This document shows positions 55,170 to 64,000 of a DNA stretch of 64,000 nt, piece by piece (the stretch's first letter is position 1; each line of letters begins with the position of its first letter). The stretch is taken from NCBI RefSeq assembly GCF_003351865.1, contig NZ_CP022242.1:930001-994000 (forward strand), written 5' to 3'. A model generated the notes under the pieces. The model was not told the origin of the DNA. It saw nothing but the letters and a program-made list of their open reading frames with translations, and ran no database searches. This stretch comes from Methanofervidicoccus sp. A16 (lineage in GTDB: Archaea > AGJL01 > Methanococci > Methanococcales > Methanococcaceae). The position numbers and the translations under genes were made by a program.

Positions 55170-55541
55170 CTAAGGGTGATGTTGTTCCAACCTTCTATCT
55201 TTCCTTTTTTTATCTTTAATCTTCTCTATCAACTCCATATATTTCTCTATATCATTAAAATTCTTAGATCTTGAATTTAGGTATCTAAGGGCGTTTTCTA
55301 ACAACTTTACAGACAGGGATTTGGGAATCATATCGTCGTTATCTGCTATATAACTGGCTATACATGCAGAGAGTAAAAATATAGCAGCACTCTGTTCAGT
55401 TTTCAACCTGTGGATATGGTGAGGTTTGACATCTAACTTTTTGTAAAGTTCTAGATAGGGGCAGGTATAATCTTCAGGTACTAATTCCCTATAAACATGG
55501 ACAAAGAACTGATGAAGTTCCATAAGTTGCTCCTTGTTCAT
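55170..55541 (-). CDS. UPF0058 family protein (copy 2)
   Basis: 123 residues, paralogue of the gene at 17892-18215: both share the opening helix (EQLMELHQFFVHVYR here) and the motif KPHHIHRLKTEQSAAIFLLS. The C-terminal helix is longer and very basic (IEKIKDKKRKDRRLEQHH). Family function unknown. It leads a two-gene unit with cca, 7 bp apart, which hints at an RNA-linked role, though the first copy sits next to a different partner. Confidence 0.85.
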   Translation of the reverse strand: MNKEQLMELHQFFVHVYRELVPEDYTCPYLELYKKLDVKPHHIHRLKTEQSAAIFLLSACIASYIADNDDMIPKSLSVKLLENALRYLNSRSKNFNDIEKYMELIEKIKDKKRKDRRLEQHHP

Positions 55542-55902
55542 CCTTATCCCGTAAATTTATTGTTATAAACCATTATAAATTTATATAGAGGTATCATATA
55601 AACCTTTATCTACCTTATGTATTTAAGACAGTAAAATAATCCCTGATAACAATTCAGAGCCGTTATAAAACCCTCTTTTATCATCTTACATAAATATTTT
55701 TTATTTATGATCTCTCTATTATGATTTATATATATAGAAATTATCTTATTCATGTTGACATCTTAGCAGTTTTATTTTTTAACTACACAAAAGTTTTTAT
55801 ACTATACCGCTGTAATTAATGACTATTTTTCCTATATGGAAATATTAAAAAATATATAAAAAAAAGAGATATTAATAAAAGATTAAAAAACAAGGTGAGA
55901 GA
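55542..55902. other. Intergenic region between divergent UPF0058 and aIF5A
   Basis: A 361-bp gap. For aIF5A there is a TATA box (tttttatact, 55794-55804) roughly 100 bases before the GTG, implying a 5' leader of about 75 bases. No other structure recognised. Confidence 0.5.
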
Positions 55903-56298
55903 GTGCCAGGAACAAAACCTGTAGATTTAGGGTCTTTAAAGGAGGGACAGTATATAATGATAGACGGCGTCCCATGTAGGATCGTAAGTATTACAAAGTC
56001 AAAACCAGGAAAACATGGAGGGGCAAAGGCTAGAATCACTGCAATAGGTATCTTTGAGCCAATTAAAAAGGAGATGGTAGGTCCAACATCTTCAAAGGTA
56101 GAGGTACCTATTATAGACAGGAGAAAGGGGCAGGTTTTGGCTATAATGGGAGATACAGTACAGATAATGGATCTGGAAACATACGAAACCTTAGAACTCC
56201 CAATACCTGAAGATGTAGAGGGACTTGAGAGTGGTGTAGAGGTAGAGTACATAGAGGCAGTTGGAAGGTACAAGATCACCAGGGTAATTAGTAAGTAA
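55903..56298 (+). CDS. eif5A: Translation factor aIF5A (hypusine-containing)
   Basis: Ribosome-binding elongation/initiation factor that relieves stalling. 131 residues, two beta-rich domains: the SH3-like N-terminal domain with the modification loop SKPGKHGGAKA (Lys37 is the hypusine/deoxyhypusine site) and an OB-fold C-terminal domain (about 72-131, VLAIMGDTVQIMDLETYET). Starts with GTG after AAGGTGAGA. Single gene; an R2/R1 hybrid repeat fills the space to the convergent trmJ. Confidence 0.98.
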   Translation: MPGTKPVDLGSLKEGQYIMIDGVPCRIVSITKSKPGKHGGAKARITAIGIFEPIKKEMVGPTSSKVEVPIIDRRKGQVLAIMGDTVQIMDLETYETLELPIPEDVEGLESGVEVEYIEAVGRYKITRVISK

Positions 56299-56304
56299 TC
56301 TTTT

Positions 56305-56570
56305 ACCTTAATTCCCATCAAAAAAATTTTGATAAAAATAATAATAATTATAATAAAAGTAACAAAAAGAAGGTATTAAGATCAAAAATAAGATATAGAT
56401 TATCTCTCCTGAATACTCTAAGATACTATGGAATCGGAGCAGATCCTTCCTAATAGGTTGCTATTATTAATATTTATTATGAAGATTTTTCTCCTTCAAT
56501 CTTCTTTTTAAAATGTTTTTATAATTATCCTTATTATTCTTTAAACTATCCTTTTGATGGGAACTAGGGT
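56305..56570 (+). repeat. Hybrid R2/R1 element
   Basis: 266 bp with the left end of R2 (accttaattcccatcaaaaa, then the R2 core ctaagatactatggaatcgg and agcagatccttcctaatagg) joined after ttgctattattaat to the right end of R1 (ctccttcaatcttcttttta then actatccttttgatgggaac). Inverted termini are intact. It fills the gap between two convergent stop codons. Confidence 0.75.
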
Positions 56571-56576
56571 AATCTT

Positions 56577-57272
56577 TTATACTTTTTTACTTCTAAAGGC
56601 ACACATAAGAGTATTTGCCTCCTTACCACTGATAAATGCCCTACTTACTATTCTTTTAAAGATCACCTTACACAGTTCTTTTCTATACTCTGGGATATTT
56701 TCGTTGGTATCTACGAAGTCCTCAAATAACTTTATAAGAGTATCCTTTTCAAGTTTTGATGCCTCCCTCATCTTTACAGGGAAAGGTTTTTCAAGTTTCG
56801 AGATGTACAACTCGTAGAGTATTACAGCCACCGCATGGGAGAGGTTCATTACAGGGTACTCAGGTGATGTAGGGATAGATAGAAAGAGATCACAGAGATC
56901 AAGTTCCCTGTTAGTTAGCCCATCGTCCTCCCTTCCAAAAACTAAACCTATTTTGCCCTTTAACTCTAAGTGTTTCTCTGCCAACTCTCTAGGTGTAATA
57001 GGTACCCTTTTTAAATTCCTATCTCCAGATACTATTCCCGAGGTGCCAACTACTAGGTCAATGTCTTCTATAGCGTCCTCTAAGGAGTTGTAAAATAACG
57101 CTTTATCTAGAATGTCTTTGGCATGTACTGACCTTATGTAGGCTTCCTTATCTAGTATATTTTTGTTTCCTACTATTCTTAACTCTTTTACTTCGAAGTT
57201 CTTCATACATCTGGCAATCGCTCCAACGTTTCCACTGTACTTGGGATTTACTAAGATTACTACAGGTTCCAT
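56577..57272 (-). CDS. trmJ: TrmJ-type tRNA 2'-O-methyltransferase (SPOUT)
   Basis: Methylates ribose of tRNA position 32 in characterised homologues. Trefoil-knot motifs: motif 1 ILVNPKYSGNVGAIARCMKNF, motif 2 IGLVFGREDDGLTNRELDLCD and motif 3 SPEYPVMNLSHAVAVILYEL. A C-terminal extension (about 165-231) is helical. 231 residues, usual for archaeal TrmJ. The archaeal enzymes accept C32 or U32; position inferred from the family. Convergent with aIF5A. Confidence 0.92.
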   Translation of the reverse strand: MEPVVILVNPKYSGNVGAIARCMKNFEVKELRIVGNKNILDKEAYIRSVHAKDILDKALFYNSLEDAIEDIDLVVGTSGIVSGDRNLKRVPITPRELAEKHLELKGKIGLVFGREDDGLTNRELDLCDLFLSIPTSPEYPVMNLSHAVAVILYELYISKLEKPFPVKMREASKLEKDTLIKLFEDFVDTNENIPEYRKELCKVIFKRIVSRAFISGKEANTLMCAFRSKKV

Positions 57273-57622
57273 AGGATCCCTTTTTATTGTTGGTAAATTA
57301 CTTCTATAAAATAATAAAAATTAAATAAATAAAAATAATGAGAATAATTATTTAAAAGAGAAGATAAAGAATAAGGATTAACAGATTTCTGTTCTACTTC
57401 TATAACTCTCTGTGTAAAGCAGAGGATAACAGCGAAATTTAATTTTTACCTATATAAACTTCTTTATTTAATAATTTGGGATCTTTGTTTTTATTTTAAT
57501 ATTAATAATAGTTATTTTAATCTAATTCCTCACCAGTTATTGTTGAGTATAACTAATTTTATTCTTGATTATAATTGATTTCTATTTTTATATACCTGGA
57601 TCTTGCTTTTAACCATTAATTT
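57273..57622. other. Intergenic region, no gene recognised
   Basis: A 350-bp AT-rich gap between trmJ and the RibD-like gene. A less biased patch (57380-57450, with ctgttctacttctataactc) was examined on both strands for C/D boxes and tRNA folds without success. Confidence 0.45.
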
Positions 57623-58721
<1,099 letters not shown>

Positions 58722-58924
58722 AGGGATCTTGGATGTTTTTTATACTATTATATATACCATTATTTAAATTATTTTTCTGATTATTAGGGATTTTATGTTT
58801 AATGTATAATTCATGTACTAAAGAGGTATTAACTAGGCTTAAAACACAGAAAAGTATAAAAAATAGAAAATTCAGAATTTAAAGTATAAATTTATAGTAA
58901 TTTATGACAATAGAGGTGTTATAT

Positions 58925-59263
58925 ATGTCGAAAACTAGTCTTGGTTTAGAAGAAAATATCGAAGGTTTATTATGTTATTTAGTAGGGGTGATAACTGGTA
59001 TTATATTTTTGGTTTTGGAAAAAGAAAGTGATTTTGTTAAATTCCATGCTATGCAATCTTTGGTAACCTTTTTAAGTTTGACGATAATAGGCATGATAGT
59101 AGCATTTATTCCATATATTGGAGGTTTAATTAGTTTATTGATAAATCTTGTAAGTCTTGCATTTTGGATACTGGGCATGTATAAGGCATATCAAGGGGAG
59201 AGGTACAAATTCCCAATATTTGGAGATATTGCAGAGGATCTCCTTAAAAAAGTTAATATTTAA
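58925..59263 (+). CDS. DUF4870-type small membrane protein
   Basis: 112 residues with three likely membrane spans: LLCYLVGVITGIIFLVL, SLVTFLSLTIIGMIVAFI and LISLLINLVSLAFWILGMYKAYQG. The conserved VKFHAMQSL between spans 1 and 2 and the YKFPIFGDIAE ending are characteristic. Unknown function. The frame opens at 58904, but GAGGTG is placed for the ATG at 58925, where the charged SKTSLGLEENIEG segment begins. Single gene. Confidence 0.87.
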   Translation: MSKTSLGLEENIEGLLCYLVGVITGIIFLVLEKESDFVKFHAMQSLVTFLSLTIIGMIVAFIPYIGGLISLLINLVSLAFWILGMYKAYQGERYKFPIFGDIAEDLLKKVNI

Positions 59264-59306
59264 ATTTTAATTTTATAATATATAATTATTTTTTATTATT
59301 CTGATA

Positions 59307-62300
59307 TTAATTTTTCCCTTCTATAACCTTAACCCAGGGATGGGACTTTATCTTGTTTATCAGTACTGAGATCTTCCTGTCTTTTTTGATGTTTTTGACA
59401 ACTTCTTTAATTGTTTTTAAGTTTTCTTCCTCTAATTCTTTTATTTTATTTTCCTCTTCTTTATTTAATTCTCCTTCTAATTCCCTTTTCCAATAGAGTT
59501 CAGCCCAGAGATCGTAGTTAATTGGTTTTAAGTGCCTGGAGATCAACTCTAAGAGGTACTCCTTCGGCTCTGGATATAGTTTATCCTGGTAGAATTTTTC
59601 TTTAAAGTACAGTTCATAAACCAGGGAATCGATTATTTGCCTGTCGATGAAATTTATTAGTTCTTTTTCTTTTTTTCTTCTATTCTCTGTGGCGTTGAGG
59701 AAGAGGAGGTAGTCGGCGAGGGTTATGAAGGGTTGTTGGGTTGGTGGAATTTCTAGTGGAAGTGTATATATATTTTCTATTAATATCCTAGGAAATAACT
59801 GTTTTCCCTTAAAAAGTTTTGAATAATACCATTTAATTAACATAGAATTTATAATAAGTAGAAAGGTCTTGGCAGACAATTCTAATGATTTCATATGAAT
59901 ATTATAAACTGTTTGTAGTGTAATAAAATCTTGGTTTCCATCAAAAGCAGCGTTAATTTCTTCCCCTAATTGTCTAATTACTATTTTTGGAGATTTATAT
60001 AAATCTGGATTTTTCTTTATTTTTTCTTTTTCAATAAAACCATATGAACTTATATAATATCTAAAAATATTTTCTCCAGCTAAAATTTTAAGAAATTGGT
60101 TTTTTTGATTTAAATTTATTACTTTTTTTATAACCTTTTTCCCGTATTCTTCGCCTCTACGAATTTTTATAAATTTTTCACACTTTTGTTTATTAATAAG
60201 GTGTTTTATAATATCCTTTTCCTCTAAAGAAAGTATAGCAATCTGTACAAAAGGCATCTCCAGTATAAAATCTCTTGATAATAAACAGAATTTTTTCTTA
60301 TTATCATTTTTTATGTCCTTATAAGAGTGTAAATTATACACTTCTAAAATATAATCCTTGTTTTCATATCTTTTTATGAAGAAAAGTAATATATTTGAAA
60401 CTGTAGGATCACTAAAAACTTCTCTAATCCTAACAATTTTAAATATATGAGTATAATTGAGTAAAAATTCTCTTATTGGAGCATGATTAGATCTATCTAA
60501 AAATACATCTGGAATTATATATCCAAAATATCCATCTATTTTTAAGATAGTAAATGCTCTCTCTATAAATAAAGTAAATATATCATATTGACCTTTTGCT
60601 AATGAAAATAATTTTGAATAAATTAATTTATTAGATGTCTCTATCTGTTTATTACTTACATAAGGCGGATTCCCAACTATAATATCAAAACCCCTCTCCT
60701 CCTTCGGCTTCTCCAGATCAAAAACATCGTAGAACTCAAAACCCCAATGGAAGGGCTTCAAATTCAAAAACTCCTCCTTAGATATCTTGATCCCTTTCCC
60801 CCTCAACATACTGTAAAACTTCTCATTTAAAAACTCCCTCCCCTTTTCCAACTCTCTATTTAAACTCTCCTTCAACTTTACAGCCTCATGAGATGGTAAA
60901 GTCTTAAACTCCCTCTTCTTCTTAGCAAGATCTTTAAGCCACTCCACCTTACTATCTCCAAATAGGGAATCTAAGGTTATCTGTCCCCCGATAAAATCAA
61001 ACTCCACATCCTCAATATCCACAAATCCTATTAATGAATTACCAACCATTAAATTAAAATCTAAATTAGGGAGTGTTTCGATCCTCTTACCTTCAACCCT
61101 CTTAGGATCAACCTGAGATATCAACCAGAGCCAGAACCTCAATTTAGCGATCTCAACTGCACCCTCCATTACATCTACTCCATAGAGGTTATTTACAATT
61201 ATCTGCCTAACGATGTAGTAGTTCCTCGTTGGAGATCTTTCCATCTCCTCTAAAACCTTTTTAACGTCCTTATCCTCACTTAAATTCTCCCCTAAGATCT
61301 TCAAAACCCTACTGTACAACCTAAGTAGAATATCCCCAACAGCGATTAAGAAACTACCAGAACCACAGGCGTTATCACAGATCTTCAATTTCCTTAAAAC
61401 TTCAAAGTAGAGGTACTTTACAATCTCCAGTTCCTCCCCACTAAAACTATCCTTACTGAAGAGGTTATCGAGTAAAGTTTCCCCATCCCCTTTAAACCTC
61501 TCCCTCAACCTATCTCTGATATAGGGATAGATGGTATTCATGGAGATGTAGTTTGTGATCTCCTCAGGTGTATAGTAGGCTCCAATCTTCTTCCTCCCAT
61601 ACCTCAACTCCCTTCTGACAGTATGGACATCCTCTAACTTTATCCTCCCAAGTCCTATCTGCTCCAGGGAGACGACAAACTTTTCATATATATGTCCGAT
61701 GATCTCCGGTGTTAGATCTCCAACTACATCCTCCTCCTCGGGAAGTTCCTCTCCAATTATCCAGTTGTAGTTGTTGAGGACATCGAGGATCAACTTCTTT
61801 ATCCCGGAGATCCTAATATCCCTCTCTGAAATACCTTCAACCTCCTCCTCCACAAACAACCCACCGTTTAAGCAAGGTGATAGAATAGAGAACCTCTCCC
61901 CTCCAATCTCAAACTCCTCCGAGACAAAACCCCTCTCATTAACCTTCCCTAAAACGTCAAAGAATATCCTGTTGAGAAACTCCTGCAACTCCTCCTCACT
62001 AAGTTGATCACAGATCCACTGGAAAAACTCCCTTGTATTCCTCCTATCTAAAACCCACTCCATCCCCTCGCTCCTTACCTTTATAAGTTTCAACTGGGCG
62101 AGGAAGTAGAAGAAGATGAGTCTGTCGATCAGACGTTGGACAACTATAAGTTTATCCCTATCCTCCTTCAACTCCTCTATACTCTTAGCCATCAGTATTC
62201 TATGCTCCCACAACTCCCAGTAAAACTTCTCTACAACGTCCCTGATATCGAAGAGAATATTCATATTGTCTGGAGAGAACCTCTTCAGTTTATCCTCCCT

Positions 62301-62585
62301 ACTCTTCCGATAGTCCTTTCTCATCTTAGGAGAATAGTAGAACCATTTAATCTCACCGATCCTCCTAAAAACTTTTACTTTTCCTGTAGAGGGAAAGAAA
62401 AACCAGATATACTTAACCTTCAGAGACATTAACCTCCTCTTTATCCTCTCAACCTCTTCGTTGGAGGAAACCTCCACATAGGCTAACATATTCTTTTCAT
62501 CCACTAAAGCCCCCTCAACATCCTCCAACGGTATAACCTTTTTAAAAAATCCCTTCTCCTTCAACCAATCTAAGTTATAAACCAT
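59307..62585 (-). CDS. Type IIG restriction-modification enzyme (N6-adenine, Eco57I-like)
   Basis: One 1092-residue chain combining endonuclease, methyltransferase and specificity parts. SAM motif DNACGSGSF at 404-412 and catalytic NPPYV at 639-643 define the gamma-class adenine methyltransferase; the N-terminal 300 residues would hold the nuclease, though I cannot fix a PD-(D/E)xK site (VEVSS near 38-42 is one candidate). Residues about 640-945 are the TaqI-like target recognition region, encoded by markedly more AT-rich DNA than either flank (see findings). The end is a charged helical tail. GGTGAT precedes the ATG. No separate R, M or S genes nearby; BREX PglX was considered, but no BREX partners are present. 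Confidence 0.87.
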   Translation of the reverse strand: MVYNLDWLKEKGFFKKVIPLEDVEGALVDEKNMLAYVEVSSNEEVERIKRRLMSLKVKYIWFFFPSTGKVKVFRRIGEIKWFYYSPKMRKDYRKSREDKLKRFSPDNMNILFDIRDVVEKFYWELWEHRILMAKSIEELKEDRDKLIVVQRLIDRLIFFYFLAQLKLIKVRSEGMEWVLDRRNTREFFQWICDQLSEEELQEFLNRIFFDVLGKVNERGFVSEEFEIGGERFSILSPCLNGGLFVEEEVEGISERDIRISGIKKLILDVLNNYNWIIGEELPEEEDVVGDLTPEIIGHIYEKFVVSLEQIGLGRIKLEDVHTVRRELRYGRKKIGAYYTPEEITNYISMNTIYPYIRDRLRERFKGDGETLLDNLFSKDSFSGEELEIVKYLYFEVLRKLKICDNACGSGSFLIAVGDILLRLYSRVLKILGENLSEDKDVKKVLEEMERSPTRNYYIVRQIIVNNLYGVDVMEGAVEIAKLRFWLWLISQVDPKRVEGKRIETLPNLDFNLMVGNSLIGFVDIEDVEFDFIGGQITLDSLFGDSKVEWLKDLAKKKREFKTLPSHEAVKLKESLNRELEKGREFLNEKFYSMLRGKGIKISKEEFLNLKPFHWGFEFYDVFDLEKPKEERGFDIIVGNPPYVSNKQIETSNKLIYSKLFSLAKGQYDIFTLFIERAFTILKIDGYFGYIIPDVFLDRSNHAPIREFLLNYTHIFKIVRIREVFSDPTVSNILLFFIKRYENKDYILEVYNLHSYKDIKNDNKKKFCLLSRDFILEMPFVQIAILSLEEKDIIKHLINKQKCEKFIKIRRGEEYGKKVIKKVINLNQKNQFLKILAGENIFRYYISSYGFIEKEKIKKNPDLYKSPKIVIRQLGEEINAAFDGNQDFITLQTVYNIHMKSLELSAKTFLLIINSMLIKWYYSKLFKGKQLFPRILIENIYTLPLEIPPTQQPFITLADYLLFLNATENRRKKEKELINFIDRQIIDSLVYELYFKEKFYQDKLYPEPKEYLLELISRHLKPINYDLWAELYWKRELEGELNKEEENKIKELEEENLKTIKEVVKNIKKDRKISVLINKIKSHPWVKVIEGKN

Positions 62586-62841
62586 CGCTTATCACCTTTT
62601 TTTATTATTTTTATTATTATTCTTATATTTATAATAATAAATATTCTAAGAATAATTAAAAAAAGAATAAACCTCGTTGTTATCCTCTGGAATACCTTGA
62701 GTACTGAGAAAAAATGAGAGTTTATTTAAACACTGGTATTTAATTAGATATCAATACAAAGTAAAAAAGAAATTAGAAAATCCCTGTCTATATTTCCTGT
62801 TTCTAAGTATTTAGGATATAAAAAATAAAAAAAATTATTAA

Positions 62842-64000
62842 TTAAGGCCTCTCTATCCTCACTGCTTCCCCATTCCTCCACTCCACGAAGATAGGCTCAT
62901 CTGGGAGATCCTCCAAGGTTTTGAAGTACTCCACTGCAGCCTTTGTACCCCATCTGTCAGAACCTGCCAGGAGGACAACTGTGTGACCGTCGATCTTTAT
63001 TACCTCTATTACACCTTTATGTTTTCCTGGATATTCGTTGGTTACTCTTACTGGGAAGTAATTCAGGTACTTTTTCACAACTGGGTTTGCCACTGGACCT
63101 CCTACGAGGATACAGTCTTCTTTTATCTCGAAGGGAGTATCTATTAGATCTATATCAGTTTTTAGGTACTTTGCTGAGAGGTTGATATCTATCTCTGAAC
63201 CTACTATGAGTTTTGTTTTATATATGAAGTTTCTAATTTCCTCTGATTTGATGTCTGTTTCTATAATGGTGGAGCTGGTAGTTCTTCCTTCAGATCCTTC
63301 AGTAGATTCTCTAGGTTCATCAGGTCCTCTAGGTCTTCTATTAGAGGTAGAAGATCCTCCTGGAGTTTGTAAATCTTCTTCCGTTGATAAATTCGCTGAG
63401 AGGGTAATATTTACCATAGGATCTTTTATTAGTGTTATCTCCAATACTCCCTTGACAGGTATTCTGTACCATCCTATGTCTGAACTTATACTTTCATTCC
63501 ACTGTGGTAGTGGTGTTACAGTATCATTCTCAATTACTGTGACATTTTTTACTGTTAGGTTACCTATTGGTATCCTGACTATTACGAATCCTTTATTGGA
63601 GGTATTTTCTGCCCTGAAGGAGATAATAGCTCTTACTGTGTTTGTGCTATTATCAATCTCTGTTCTATTGGTTATATTACTTATATTGAAGTTCTGAGAT
63701 AATACTGGTGTAATGTTTCCTGCAATCTTTTCAACTACTTCTTTTACATCAGATTCGTTTTTAATTTTTTCTTTTGTAATATTCTCTGCCACTTCGAGGA
63801 TTCTAGTTATGTTTCCAATTATACTGTCGTTTATAGTTATATTTGCACTTTCGTTGACTATTGGTATTATTAATGTGTCATTTAATTGGCTTGGATCAGT
63901 GTTATTTATTATTTGAAGTTCAGTTAAGTTTATATCTCCTACTTCTATTAATGATTTTGTTGTGACGTTACAGCCACTTACATTTATTTTTATATTCTCT
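62842..64000 (-). CDS. S-layer-like surface glycoprotein, C-terminal part (N-terminus beyond window)
   Basis: The frame is open from 62842 to the window edge at about 64000, giving the last 386 residues. N-glycosylation sequons abound (NIT, NDT, NES, NVT, NLS and others). A low-complexity Ser/Pro/Arg/Glu linker (STSNRRPRGPDEPRESTE) separates an Asn-rich beta part from the C-terminal domain, which matches the Methanococcales S-layer C-terminal family: CILVGGPVANPVVKKYLNYF, GKHKGVIEVI, GHTVVLLAGSDRWGTKAAVE. So the protein is exported and surface-associated. A signal peptide would lie outside the window. Confidence 0.85.
   Translation of the reverse strand, partial: ENIKINVSGCNVTTKSLIEVGDINLTELQIINNTDPSQLNDTLIIPIVNESANITINDSIIGNITRILEVAENITKEKIKNESDVKEVVEKIAGNITPVLSQNFNISNITNRTEIDNSTNTVRAIISFRAENTSNKGFVIVRIPIGNLTVKNVTVIENDTVTPLPQWNESISSDIGWYRIPVKGVLEITLIKDPMVNITLSANLSTEEDLQTPGGSSTSNRRPRGPDEPRESTEGSEGRTTSSTIIETDIKSEEIRNFIYKTKLIVGSEIDINLSAKYLKTDIDLIDTPFEIKEDCILVGGPVANPVVKKYLNYFPVRVTNEYPGKHKGVIEVIKIDGHTVVLLAGSDRWGTKAAVEYFKTLEDLPDEPIFVEWRNGEAVRIERP

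Noticed and set aside
22678-56570. CRISPR array among the intergenic repeats
   Set aside because: The repeats are 230-355 bp, dispersed and nested with inverted ends; there are no short regularly spaced direct repeats and no cas genes.
59307-62585. BREX PglX or DISARM methyltransferase
   Set aside because: Size and NPPY are compatible, but no BrxA/B/C/L/Z or DISARM partners are within reach; a solitary Type IIG enzyme explains it better.

Overview
The window is archaeal and reads as a (hyper)thermophilic member of the Methanococcales, closest in feel to Methanotorris, Methanothermococcus or Methanocaldococcus. The basis is a very AT-rich chromosome with GGTGAT-type ribosome binding sites and almost exclusive AGA/AGG arginine codons, methanogenesis marker proteins (15 and 5, with DUF2111), archaeal DnaG, RadA, Hef, aIF5A, a class I CCA-adding enzyme, class I HMG-CoA reductase, ADP-dependent phosphofructokinase and an archaeal initiator tRNA-Met. 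Genus is an inference; no rRNA is present to settle it. || Layout. 1-15.7 kb: phoU (cut by the edge) and pstB, ppsA, DUF357 and UPF0212 proteins, an MnmC2-like methyltransferase, a glycosyltransferase, hypF, an AIR-synthase-like gene, an AT-rich pair of unknowns (one with helical repeats), a DUF505 protein and purC-purS. 16-22.6 kb: dnaG, UPF0058, UPF0179, a C/D box sRNA, methanogenesis marker 15 and hef. 22.6-29.1 kb: a repeat-dense stretch holding a probably foreign ferritin, HMG-CoA reductase, cbiT and radA. 29.4-35.5 kb: a membrane-anchored OB/zinc protein, purE and ndk (divergent), a secreted alkaline phosphatase with a dockerin module, PP2C phosphatase, nrdG and a metallo-beta-lactamase protein. 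35.5-43.4 kb: endonuclease Q between composite repeats, marker 5/DUF2111, purD, a class V aminotransferase, more composite repeats and hypA. 44-53.3 kb: a DUF2121-like protein, an apparent DRG GTPase/methionine aminopeptidase/ADP-PFK unit, and a selenium-flavoured cluster (pstK divergent from a split YedE transporter, a DUF3343 protein and a YjeF-like kinase), then a GlmU-like enzyme. 53.5-64 kb: initiator tRNA, CCA-adding enzyme, second UPF0058, aIF5A, TrmJ-like methyltransferase, RibD-like reductase with a TOPRIM protein, a DUF4870 membrane protein, a large Type IIG restriction-modification enzyme and the C-terminal part of an S-layer-like glycoprotein cut by the window end. || How genes work together. 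Purine synthesis genes are scattered (purC-purS, purE, purD). Hydrogenase maturation is represented by separate hypF and hypA. Phosphate handling is represented by pstB-phoU and the secreted phosphatase. The pstK/YedE/DUF3343 group points to selenium metabolism, yet no selenoprotein gene was recognised here. || The most unusual structure is in the intergenic DNA. Three families of short elements (called R1, R2, R3 here) share termini of the form acc(c/t)tagttcccatcaa...ttgatgggaactagggt, carry no ORF, and are inserted into one another: R1 in R3 with a 10-11 bp target duplication, R2 in R1, and R1 in R2. They behave like MITEs. No transposase is present in the window. No CRISPR array, rRNA operon or prophage was seen.
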